Shown: positions 8,935 through 16,532 of the stretch, one piece after another
Position numbering within the stretch: the first letter of the stretch is position 1
Layout of the letters: the number at the start of each line of letters is the position of its first letter
Assembly: GCF_041903755.1 (NCBI RefSeq)
Contig: NZ_JBBWVE010000015.1
Span: forward strand, 62,001-126,000
Length of the DNA stretch: 64,000 bases
Direction of reading: 5' to 3'
DNA from: Thiocapsa roseilacustris
GTDB lineage: Bacteria > Pseudomonadota > Gammaproteobacteria > Chromatiales > Chromatiaceae
Translations under genes and position numbers: made by a program
Notes under the pieces: model-generated
Databases searched by the model: none
Seen by the model: only the letters and a program-made list of their open reading frames with translations
What the model was told of the DNA's origin: nothing

Positions 8935-9606
8935 GTGCTGCGTGTCTTCTGGTGCGTTCTACTGCGTGATCTGACGCTGGCCCTGCGGCGACGCACCGAC
9001 GTCTTGACCACACTCTTTTTCTTCATCATCGTGGTGAGCCTGTTTCCGCTGGGCGTGGGCACCGAACGGCAGATCCTGCAGATCCTCGGCCCCGGGGTGG
9101 TCTGGGTGGCGGCCCTGCTCGCCTCGATGTTGGCGCTCGAGCGTTTGTTTGCGGCGGACTACGAGGACGGCACGCTCGAGCAGATGGTCTTGACGGCGCA
9201 ACCCTTGTCGTTGCTGGTGTTGGCCAAGATCACGGCACACTGGTTGCTGACCGGGTTGCCGCTGGTCCTCATCGCCCCGCTGGTCGGCATGCAGTACCAT
9301 CTCTCCGACGACGCGATCCTGATCATGATGGTCGCCCTCTTGCTCGGGACACCCGTGCTGAGTCTGATCGGAGCGATCGGCGCAGCACTGACCCTGGGGC
9401 TGCGCGGCGGTGGGATCCTCTTATCCTTGCTGATCCTGCCGCTCTACATCCCTGTACTGGTCTACGGGGCCGGGGCGGTGACGGCAAGCGGCATCGATAT
9501 GGCGGACACGCGTCCCTACCTCACCCTTCTCGGGGCGTTTTTGGTCGCTGCACTGACGTTCGCGCCGCTGGCATCGTCGGCTGCGCTTAAGATTTCAATC
9601 GAATAA
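8935..9606 (+). CDS. ccmB: Heme exporter permease CcmB
   Basis: A 223-residue inner-membrane protein with six hydrophobic segments, the usual CcmB length. The N terminus (GTG start) is LRVFWCVLLRDLTLALRRR, followed by the first membrane helix; the conserved FAADYEDGTLEQMVLTAQPL segment sits around residues 76-95. It works with CcmA and CcmC in the ABC-type complex that frees holo-CcmE. It lies tightly between ccmA and ccmC. Confidence 0.95.
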   Translation: MLRVFWCVLLRDLTLALRRRTDVLTTLFFFIIVVSLFPLGVGTERQILQILGPGVVWVAALLASMLALERLFAADYEDGTLEQMVLTAQPLSLLVLAKITAHWLLTGLPLVLIAPLVGMQYHLSDDAILIMMVALLLGTPVLSLIGAIGAALTLGLRGGGILLSLLILPLYIPVLVYGAGAVTASGIDMADTRPYLTLLGAFLVAALTFAPLASSAALKISIE

Positions 9607-9614
9607 ACCGAGGG

Positions 9615-10388
9615 ATGACCCCTTCACCAATGGCTTCGAACTGGTTTAGATTTGCCGCTCCGGCCTCCTTCTACCCGCTTGCAGGACGACTGATCCCGGT
9701 GTTTTGGATCCTGACCGGCGCCTGTCTCTTGGTCGGCCTCTACTGGGGATTTTTCCAGACGCCCGATCAACTCGGCGGGAGCAACGCGCAGAAGGAGTAT
9801 TACCGCATCATCTTTATCCACGTCCCGTCCGCTTGGATGTCAATGTGGCTCTATGTCGTGATGGTGTGCTGGGCGGCGATCGGGCTAGTGTTCAACACGC
9901 GGCTCTCGTTCATGATGGCCAACGCGATCGCACCGACCGGGGCCATCTTCACCTTCCTGGCGCTTTGGACCGGGGCCTTTTGGGGGCGTCCCAGTTGGGG
10001 CACCTACTGGGACTGGGATCCTCGACTCACGACGGAGCTGATTCTCTTCTTCATGTATATCGGCTACATCGCGCTGCACTCGGCGATCGACGACACCCGC
10101 CGCGCCGACCGGGCTGCCGCCCTGCTGGCGATCGTCGGACTGGTCATGGTTCCGCTCATCTTTTGGTCCGTGAACTGCCCGGACCCGAACCAATGTGCCG
10201 CGCTCCATCAGCGGTCCAACCTGACGCAGATCGAGGGCAATATCCTTTTTTCGATGCTGGCGGTGACCTTCGCGTTCTGGATGTACTCCTTCGCGACCGT
10301 CCTGATGCGGCTACGCAGCATCATCCTGACCCGCGAGGCCGACAACACCTGGGTCCGGGATCTTCTCGTCAAGGGCGGTCCAGCATGA
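9615..10388 (+). CDS. ccmC: Heme exporter/lyase component CcmC
   Basis: A 257-residue integral membrane protein of the heme-handling family, with six membrane segments and the tryptophan-rich signature WGTYWDWDPRLTTELILFF (about residues 131-149). Flanking His residues would bind heme and load it onto CcmE. An ATG 15 bases downstream (MASNWFRF) is an alternative start but lacks a ribosome-binding site. The stop overlaps ccmD by four bases (ATGA). Confidence 0.95.
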   Translation: MTPSPMASNWFRFAAPASFYPLAGRLIPVFWILTGACLLVGLYWGFFQTPDQLGGSNAQKEYYRIIFIHVPSAWMSMWLYVVMVCWAAIGLVFNTRLSFMMANAIAPTGAIFTFLALWTGAFWGRPSWGTYWDWDPRLTTELILFFMYIGYIALHSAIDDTRRADRAAALLAIVGLVMVPLIFWSVNCPDPNQCAALHQRSNLTQIEGNILFSMLAVTFAFWMYSFATVLMRLRSIILTREADNTWVRDLLVKGGPA

Positions 10389-10555
10389 GCGAATTCTTCT
10401 CTCAAGGCGGTTACGCCTTCTTCGTGTGGGGCGCCTACGGCATGGTGCTGGTGCTGCTCGTGGCGGAAATTCTTCAATTGCGCGCTCAACGGCGAACCAT
10501 TTTGGCCCGTCTAGGTCGATTGATCCGGATGCGCGACTCTGGAGTGAATCAATGA
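10385..10555 (+). CDS. ccmD: Heme exporter protein CcmD
   Basis: A 56-residue single-span membrane protein: MSEFFSQGGYAFFVWGAYGM begins the characteristic short N terminus and helix, followed by a basic tail (LRAQRRTILARLGRLIR). CcmD stabilises CcmE binding to the CcmABC complex. It starts in the ATGA overlap with ccmC and ends in an overlap with ccmE, as expected for this operon. Confidence 0.92.
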   Translation: MSEFFSQGGYAFFVWGAYGMVLVLLVAEILQLRAQRRTILARLGRLIRMRDSGVNQ

Positions 10556-11019
10556 AAGCAAGACAGAAACGTTTGGTGTTCGTCGGCCTCGCCATCGCCG
10601 GTGTCGGCGCGGCCTCGGCCTTGGCCTTGAGTGCCCTCAACAGCAACATCTCATATTTTTTCAGTCCGTCTCAGGTCATGGCCAGCGAGGCCCCGGCCGA
10701 CCACGTGTTCCGACTCGGGGGCTTGGTGACACCGGGAACGGTGGCACGCCAGGAAGACGGCCTGACGGTCAACTTCGACGTAACCGACAACGCCGAGACG
10801 GTGACGGTCGCCTATACCGGGATCCTCCCCGACCTCTTCAGTGAGGGCCAAGGTGTAGTGACCAAGGGTCGACTCGGTGCGGACGGCGTCTTCTACGCCG
10901 AAGAGGTGCTCGCCAAGCACGACGAGGAATACATGCCGCCCGAGGTCGCCGACACACTCAAAACCGCCCATGCAGAAGGCATCGTCGAGTCGACGGTTAC
11001 CCGCGGAGCTTCCAACTGA
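10552..11019 (+). CDS. ccmE: Periplasmic heme chaperone CcmE
   Basis: A 155-residue membrane-anchored heme chaperone. One N-terminal helix (about residues 8-28) is followed by an OB-fold domain. LAKHDEEYMPPEV carries His123, the residue that forms the covalent heme bond, and Tyr127, which helps ligate the iron. It accepts heme from CcmC and delivers it to CcmF. The stop TGA overlaps the ccmF ATG by one base. Confidence 0.96.
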   Translation: MKARQKRLVFVGLAIAGVGAASALALSALNSNISYFFSPSQVMASEAPADHVFRLGGLVTPGTVARQEDGLTVNFDVTDNAETVTVAYTGILPDLFSEGQGVVTKGRLGADGVFYAEEVLAKHDEEYMPPEVADTLKTAHAEGIVESTVTRGASN

Positions 11020-13004
11020 TGGTCCCCGAGATCGGTCACTTCGCCCTTGTTCTCGCCCTCGTCATTACGGTCGCCCAGTCATCCGTCCCGCTGCTCGGCA
11101 GCTTCGTCGGCAACCGCCGTTGGATGGAGATGGCTCGACCGCTTGCCCGCGGCCAGTTGACCTTCGTCGCGATCGCCTTCGTCGCGCTCCTGCATGCCTT
11201 TTTGACCGACGACTTCTCGGTCGAATATGTCGCGGGTCACTCCAACACCCTGATGCCGCTCCTCTACAAGGTTTCGGCGATCTGGGGAGGTCATGAAGGA
11301 TCATTGCTGCTGTGGGCCTTGATGGCGGCCGGATGGGGTGCAGCAGTCGCGGCCTTCAGTAAGAATCTGCCGTTGGCGATGGTAGCACGCGTCATTTCGG
11401 TCCTCGGCATGGTGGCGATCGGCTTCCTGCTGTTCATGCTGCTGACATCCAATCCCTTCGATCGGCTCTTCCCGGCACCGCTCGAGGGCCGCGACCTGAA
11501 CCCGTTGCTGCAGGACTTCGGTTTGGCGATCCATCCGCCGATGCTCTACATGGGCTATGTCGGCTTCTCGGTTGCCTTCGCCTTTGCGATCGCCGCACTC
11601 ATCGGCGGCAAGCTCGACTCGGCCTGGGCGCGCTGGTCACGACCCTGGACCACAGCGGCTTGGGTCTTTCTCACCATCGGCATCGCCTTGGGCTCTTGGT
11701 GGGCCTACTACGAGCTGGGCTGGGGCGGCTGGTGGTTCTGGGATCCGGTCGAGAACGCATCCTTCATGCCCTGGCTGGTCGGCACGGCGCTGATCCATTC
11801 GCTCGCCGTCACCGAGAAGCGCGCTGCCTTCAAGAGCTGGACCGTGCTGCTGGCCATCTCGGCCTTCTCTCTGTCGCTGCTCGGGACCTTCTTGGTGCGC
11901 TCGGGTGTCTTGACCTCGGTGCATGCCTTCGCGACCGATCCGGCGCGCGGAACCTTCATCCTCGTCTTCCTCTGCATCGTGATCGGCGGGTCGCTTGCGC
12001 TCTATGCCTGGCGCGCACCGGCCATCGCCGGAGGCGGTCGGTTCGACGTCGTTTCGCGCGAGAGCTTTCTGCTGGTGAACAATCTGCTCTTCGCCACACT
12101 GACGGTCCTGGTCTTGTTCGGCACCCTTGCCCCGCTGATCTACGAGGCCGCCGGCTGGGGTAAGATCTCGGTCGGCTTCCCATGGTTCAATAAGATGTTC
12201 GTGTCGCTCTCACCCTTCCTGGTCGTGGCCATGGGCATCGGACCCTTGACGCGCTGGAAGCACGACGAGCCGATGCGTCTGGTGCGCTCGCTTTGGATCG
12301 CCCTTGCACTCGGTATCGCCGTCTTCATCGTGGCCCTGCAGCCGATCTTCGAGGACGGCGGTCTGGCCATGGCCTTCGGTCTGAGTATGAGCGCCTGGCT
12401 GGTCGGCACGCACCTGATCGCCCTCGCCGAGCGTCTGAAGAACAAGGGCGGTTTCCGGGGGCTGTCGGCCGACTTCAGCGCCCGCAACCTCAGCTACTAT
12501 GGCATGTGGACCGCGCATGTCGGGATCGCGGTGTTCATCGTCGGCGTCACCATGGTCTCGATTCACGGCTCCGAGACCGACGTGCGGATGTCGCCGGGCG
12601 ACGTGCATGAGGACTCGGGCTACCGCTTCCAGTTCAACGGCGTACAGGCCGTTCCCGGGCCGAATTATATGGCCCAGCAGGGCGAGTTCATTGTCTTCAA
12701 GGACGAACGACAGATCGTCGTGCTCCATCCGGAGAAGCGCTCCTATTTCTCGGGCGGCATGCCGATGACCGAGGCGGCCATCAACGCCGGATTCCTACGT
12801 GACCTCTACGTCTCACTCGGCGAGCCGGTGGGAACGGACGGAGACTGGGCGCTGCGGGTCTACTACAAACCCTTCGTGCGCTGGATCTGGCTCGGCACGA
12901 TTTTCATGGCGCTCGGCGGCCTGTTGGCGATGGCAGATCGGCGTTATCGTACGGCGCGGCGGACCGCGGACGTCCCGGCCGGGGCACTGGCCGCACGCTC
13001 ATGA
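11019..13004 (+). CDS. ccmF: Cytochrome c heme lyase subunit CcmF
   Basis: A 661-residue polytopic membrane protein that attaches heme to apocytochrome c with CcmH and CcmI. The diagnostic WWFWDPVENASFMPW motif is present near residue 240 with flanking conserved His residues, and the periplasmic segment containing GSETDVRMSPGD lies toward the C terminus. The length is normal. ccmG starts inside its last codons (ATGA at 13001). Confidence 0.97.
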   Translation: MVPEIGHFALVLALVITVAQSSVPLLGSFVGNRRWMEMARPLARGQLTFVAIAFVALLHAFLTDDFSVEYVAGHSNTLMPLLYKVSAIWGGHEGSLLLWALMAAGWGAAVAAFSKNLPLAMVARVISVLGMVAIGFLLFMLLTSNPFDRLFPAPLEGRDLNPLLQDFGLAIHPPMLYMGYVGFSVAFAFAIAALIGGKLDSAWARWSRPWTTAAWVFLTIGIALGSWWAYYELGWGGWWFWDPVENASFMPWLVGTALIHSLAVTEKRAAFKSWTVLLAISAFSLSLLGTFLVRSGVLTSVHAFATDPARGTFILVFLCIVIGGSLALYAWRAPAIAGGGRFDVVSRESFLLVNNLLFATLTVLVLFGTLAPLIYEAAGWGKISVGFPWFNKMFVSLSPFLVVAMGIGPLTRWKHDEPMRLVRSLWIALALGIAVFIVALQPIFEDGGLAMAFGLSMSAWLVGTHLIALAERLKNKGGFRGLSADFSARNLSYYGMWTAHVGIAVFIVGVTMVSIHGSETDVRMSPGDVHEDSGYRFQFNGVQAVPGPNYMAQQGEFIVFKDERQIVVLHPEKRSYFSGGMPMTEAAINAGFLRDLYVSLGEPVGTDGDWALRVYYKPFVRWIWLGTIFMALGGLLAMADRRYRTARRTADVPAGALAARS

Positions 13005-13567
13005 CGGCGACCACCGCTCAGACTGCACAGGCGAAGAGACGTGCGCTTATTCCGCTCGCCATCTTCATAGCCTTGATGGCGCTCTTGTTTTACGGTCTGC
13101 AACTGGATCCGCGCAAGGTCCCATCGCCGCTCGTGAACAAGCCCGCGCCCGTGTTCGAGCTCGAGTCGCTGGAGGATCCGGGCCGAACGGTCACCAACGA
13201 GATCCTCATGGGAAAGGTCTCGTTGGTCAATGTCTGGGCCTCCTGGTGTCCGTCTTGCCGTCAGGAGCATGGCGAGCTGATGCAGATCGCACGCAACAAC
13301 GATGTCCAGGTCGTCGGCTTCAACTGGAAAGACACCCGACCCGAGGCGCTCGAGATGCTCAGGCGCTACGGCAATCCCTATATCGTCAGTGCCTACGATC
13401 CCGACAACCGCTACGGTCTGCACTGGGGCGTGTACGGCGCCCCCGAGACCTTTGTGGTCGACGGCGAAGGCATCATCCGTTATAAGCACATCGGGCCGGT
13501 CGACCGCAACGTCTGGGAAACCACCATCCGCCCGATCGTCGAGCAGTACAGACCTCAGTCATCATGA
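13001..13567 (+). CDS. ccmG: Thiol:disulfide interchange protein CcmG/DsbE
   Basis: A 188-residue membrane-anchored thioredoxin-fold protein. The N-terminal helix covers about residues 14-33, and the active site is WASWCPSCRQEH with Cys83 and Cys86. The downstream GVYGAPETFVVDG carries the cis-proline loop. It reduces apocytochrome or CcmH thiols before heme ligation. It overlaps both neighbours by four bases. Confidence 0.95.
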   Translation: MTATTAQTAQAKRRALIPLAIFIALMALLFYGLQLDPRKVPSPLVNKPAPVFELESLEDPGRTVTNEILMGKVSLVNVWASWCPSCRQEHGELMQIARNNDVQVVGFNWKDTRPEALEMLRRYGNPYIVSAYDPDNRYGLHWGVYGAPETFVVDGEGIIRYKHIGPVDRNVWETTIRPIVEQYRPQSS

Positions 13568-14064
13568 TGCATCGCGTCCGCAAGTTGTCTTTAGGCCTCG
13601 CTCTACTCGCCGGCACGCTAGTGTTCGGCAATCCATCCGCCTACACGCTCGAAGAGTTCAAGTTCGAGCAACCTGGTCAGCACGAGGCGTTTCGCGACCT
13701 GATCGCCAAGCTGCGCTGCCTGGTCTGCCAAAACGAGTCGCTCGCCGGCTCGCAGGCGGGCGTCGCGCAAGACCTGCGCGAAGAGGTCTATCGCATGATG
13801 CTCGAAGGCCAAAGCGATGAGGAGATCGTGACCTTCCTCGTTGACCGCTACGGCGACTTCGTGCTTTACGAGCCTCCGATGAAGCCGTCGACCTATATCC
13901 TCTGGTTCGGCCCCTTCATCTTCCTCGGCGTGGGCGGCTACCTGCTATTCCGCACGCTCGGGCGCAAAAAGGCCGAGCCCGAGGAGGATCTCAGCGAGGC
14001 CGAACGCGCCCGTCTTCAACGACTGCTCGCCGCCGGCGGCGATAAACAAGAAAACATCAAATGA
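13564..14064 (+). CDS. ccmH: Cytochrome c biogenesis protein CcmH (CycL type)
   Basis: A 166-residue protein with a signal peptide, then the redox motif LRCLVCQNESLAGSQA (Cys52 and Cys55), and a C-terminal membrane helix (YILWFGPFIFLGVGGYLLF). It holds the apocytochrome CXXCH site reduced for CcmF. It is of the short CcmH type; the TPR part found in the fused E. coli protein is encoded separately by the next gene. Confidence 0.94.
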   Translation: MMHRVRKLSLGLALLAGTLVFGNPSAYTLEEFKFEQPGQHEAFRDLIAKLRCLVCQNESLAGSQAGVAQDLREEVYRMMLEGQSDEEIVTFLVDRYGDFVLYEPPMKPSTYILWFGPFIFLGVGGYLLFRTLGRKKAEPEEDLSEAERARLQRLLAAGGDKQENIK

Positions 14065-15362
14065 TCATCTTCTGGATTTTGACCGCCGGGCTCATGGGCT
14101 TGGCGTTGCTTTTTGTTGCCCTGCCGCTGCTGCAGCCCGAGCAAGCAACCGAAGCACCCGAGCAGGACGAGCTGAATCTCACGGTGTTCAAGCAGCGTCT
14201 GCAGGAGCTTGATGCCGACCTGGCCGGTGGCTTTCTGGAACAAGACCAGTACGCCGCGGCTCGACGCGATCTGGAACGCGATCTGCTGCGCGACATCCCG
14301 GGCGAGCTCGCGGCATCCCAGCGTCGAGGCACGTCCGGCGGGCGCTGGATGGCGCTCGTGCTGGCGTTGGCGGTTCCGACATCGGCCGTGCTGATCTACG
14401 ACGAGATCGGCCACCGCGAGATCATCGACCGCATCGAAGGCGTCGCCCTGAGCGGCGAGACACAACAAACCCTGATCGGACCCGATGGAGAGGAGCTCCC
14501 GCCGCTTGATGTTCTCGTCCAGCGTCTGGAGGAGAGGCTGGCCGAGGATCCGAACAACATCGACGGATGGTTGATGATCGGCCGGACCTATTTCACCATG
14601 CGCCGTCCGGGGCAGGCACTCGACGCCGTCTCGAAGGCCTACGCCTTGGCGCCGGAGCGTCCGGATGTGATGCTCGCCTACGCGGAAGCCATGGCCGCCA
14701 ACAGCAACAACAGCCTGGAAGGGGAGCCGGCCACGCTGATCGAGCGGGTCCTGCAAGCCGAGCCGGACAACATGAGCGCCCGCTGGCTTGCCGGGATGCT
14801 CTACTATCAGCGTGGGCAATACACCGCCGCGGCAACGGCTTGGCAGCGCATCCTCGACGAGATGGACCCCGCCTCGGAGGACGCCGCGGACATGCGCGAG
14901 ATGATCACCGAGGCGCGGACGCGCGCGGGCGCGCCCTCCGAAACCGCAACCGCACCCTCTCTGCCCACCGCCGCAACGCCTACCGAACCCGCCGCCGCGC
15001 CCGAGCCTGCCATCGGCGCATCGGTCACTGCCGACGTCAGCCTGGATCAAGCCATCTCGGCAGGTGCGTCCCCGGAGGACATCGTGTTCGTCTTCGCTCG
15101 CGCCGTCGCCGGGCCGCCGATGCCGCTCGCCGTCCAGCGCGTTCAGGTCAAGGACCTGCCGACCCGGGTCACCCTCGACGACAGCATGGCCATGATGCCC
15201 GACATGAGCCTCTCCGCCTTCCCGCAGGTCATGATCGGTGCACGCGTGGCCAAAAGCGGCCAAGCGACACCCCAGCCCGGCGACCTCGAAGGCGAAAGCG
15301 GGCCGATCGACAGCGCCGGAAATACCCAAGTCGCCGTCACCATCAATCGTATCAGGCCCTAA
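14061..15362 (+). CDS. ccmI: Cytochrome c biogenesis TPR protein CcmI (CycH)
   Basis: A 433-residue protein with two N-terminal membrane segments (about 5-23 and 95-112) and a periplasmic TPR region (about residues 140-290), followed by an Ala/Pro-rich linker and a C-terminal domain. CcmI binds the C terminus of apocytochrome c and presents it to the CcmFH lyase. It is the last gene of the operon; its TAA stop lies at the edge of a TAAACCGCG repeat. Confidence 0.9.
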   Translation: MIIFWILTAGLMGLALLFVALPLLQPEQATEAPEQDELNLTVFKQRLQELDADLAGGFLEQDQYAAARRDLERDLLRDIPGELAASQRRGTSGGRWMALVLALAVPTSAVLIYDEIGHREIIDRIEGVALSGETQQTLIGPDGEELPPLDVLVQRLEERLAEDPNNIDGWLMIGRTYFTMRRPGQALDAVSKAYALAPERPDVMLAYAEAMAANSNNSLEGEPATLIERVLQAEPDNMSARWLAGMLYYQRGQYTAAATAWQRILDEMDPASEDAADMREMITEARTRAGAPSETATAPSLPTAATPTEPAAAPEPAIGASVTADVSLDQAISAGASPEDIVFVFARAVAGPPMPLAVQRVQVKDLPTRVTLDDSMAMMPDMSLSAFPQVMIGARVAKSGQATPQPGDLEGESGPIDSAGNTQVAVTINRIRP

Positions 15363-15365
15363 ACC

Positions 15366-15562
15366 TAAACCGCGTCCGGCGCGACAAGCGCCGGTCGCGC
15401 GTGACCTCGACGTCGTATCGACCCAAAGAGCTCGCAGCAGACGCGGTTTAGAAATGATAAAAAATTAATCATTTAAACCGCGTCCGCTGCGTCGCTCGTC
15501 TGTTGCTGTTACGCCTCGCCCGCCTGAAACCCTCGCATATCCCTCCAAGACGCGGTTTAACG
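15366..15562. repeat. TAAACCGCG-family composite repeat between ccmI and the ybhB-like gene
   Basis: Starts TAAACCGCGTCCGGCGCGAC, reaches CAGACGCGGTTTAGAAATG, crosses the AT-rich spacer ATAAAAAATTAATC, restarts TTTAAACCGCGTCCGCTG and ends CAAGACGCGGTTTAACG at the convergent gene stop. This copy therefore has two inverted pairs. It could serve as a bidirectional terminator between convergent genes. Confidence 0.85.
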
Positions 15563-15563
15563 T

Positions 15564-16037
15564 TTAACGCTTCTCGTAGATGCCGACCAGCTCGGTGCGA
15601 CCGAGAATATGGTCGTCCATGGCCAGCAGGAGCTCGTCCTTAGTCGGGGTCCCCAATTCGCTCGGCAGGCGGACATCGAGCGCGTAAAGACAATGGAAAT
15701 AGCGGTGACAGCCAATCGGCGGGCAAGGCCCACCATAGCCGACCCGCCCCCAACTGTTGATCCCTTCCCCTGTCCCGGCAGGTAGACGATCGGATGTCAT
15801 TCCCTCGGCAAGCATGGCCTCGGGCGGCAGGTTATAGAGGATCCAATGATCCCAGACCATCCGCGGAGCAGCGGGATCCGGGGCATCCGGATCATCGACG
15901 ATCAAGACCAAGCTGGCGGTACCTTCGGGAAGACTCGCCCACGACAGAGGTGGCGAGATGTCCTCACCTTCGCAGGTGAAGCGCACGGGGATGTGCGCTC
16001 CGTCGACAAAAGCGTCCGATTTCAGAACCATTGACAT
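15564..16037 (-). CDS. YbhB/YbcL family Raf-kinase-inhibitor-like protein
   Basis: A 157-residue PEBP-fold protein. The family signatures VDDPDAPDPAAPRMVWDHW and GYGGPCPPIGCHRYFHCLYA, which form the anion/phosphate pocket, are clear. Bacterial members are cytoplasmic or periplasmic; this one has no signal peptide. The cellular role is not established. It is monocistronic, convergent with ccmI, with a TAAAGATG-proximal start at 16037. Confidence 0.9.
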   Translation of the reverse strand: MSMVLKSDAFVDGAHIPVRFTCEGEDISPPLSWASLPEGTASLVLIVDDPDAPDPAAPRMVWDHWILYNLPPEAMLAEGMTSDRLPAGTGEGINSWGRVGYGGPCPPIGCHRYFHCLYALDVRLPSELGTPTKDELLLAMDDHILGRTELVGIYEKR

Positions 16038-16281
16038 CTTTACGTCTCCAGAGATGTGCTAATCTATGGGGCATAAACGCCCCGGCGCCCCGTTTCGACA
16101 GCGCTTAGGGTCACGGAGTTTTACCGAGCGGATGGCGCTCGGGCATACCGATCAAATGCACGCTCCCGGACTTTTTTTGGATAACGCGAGTACAAAGACT
16201 TGAGCCGGGGGACCGATTCGTCCGGGCAAGCGGACACTATCACCTCGAAATCACTTTTCTCTCAATAGCTGTGCGTCCTTC

Positions 16282-16306
16282 GGCGGCCGATTGGCCGCCT
16301 TTTTTT
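16282..16306 (+). terminator. Rho-independent terminator not explained by an annotated gene
   Basis: The perfect stem GGCGGCC/GGCCGCC with loop GATT is followed by seven T. The nearest upstream plus-strand gene (ccmI) ends 920 bases earlier beyond an antisense gene, so the terminator probably ends an unannotated short transcript. Confidence 0.65.
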
Positions 16307-16445
16307 GCCTGCGAATCGGGCACGGGCACCGATCCGCTCTCGCCCTTCGTCACACCCACCGTACGCCGCCGCTGCGACTTGATCCGCGACAGGCGAAGAT
16401 CCGAATTCCGATCGATCCCCAATCAGGGCAACACCCGAGTTACGG

Positions 16446-16451
16446 TATAAT
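16446..16451 (+). promoter_or_regulatory. Candidate -10 box for the EF-G2-like gene
   Basis: A perfect TATAAT preceded by ACGG lies 82 bases before the ATG at 16533. No strong -35 hexamer stands out at 17 bases upstream. Confidence 0.4.
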
Positions 16452-16532
16452 TTCAGCCCGTAAACAAATCTCGACGGGAAGCCGCACGACGACGCACCCG
16501 CACCTCACCCAAACGCCACTACAGGATCACCG

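Larger units (their letters stand above)
16038..16532. other. Long intergenic region with a terminator but no gene before it
   Basis: This 495-base gap lies between divergent genes. It holds small GC hairpins (for example CCGGGGGACCGATTCGTCCGG near 16206), an intrinsic terminator on the plus strand at 16282-16306 and a TATAAT box at 16446. No credible protein frame is seen. A plus-strand noncoding RNA ending at the terminator is possible. Confidence 0.5.

Noticed and set aside
16060..16306. 6S RNA, SRP RNA, RNase P RNA or tmRNA
   Set aside because: None of their conserved blocks could be found; only a generic terminator-ended transcript is proposed.
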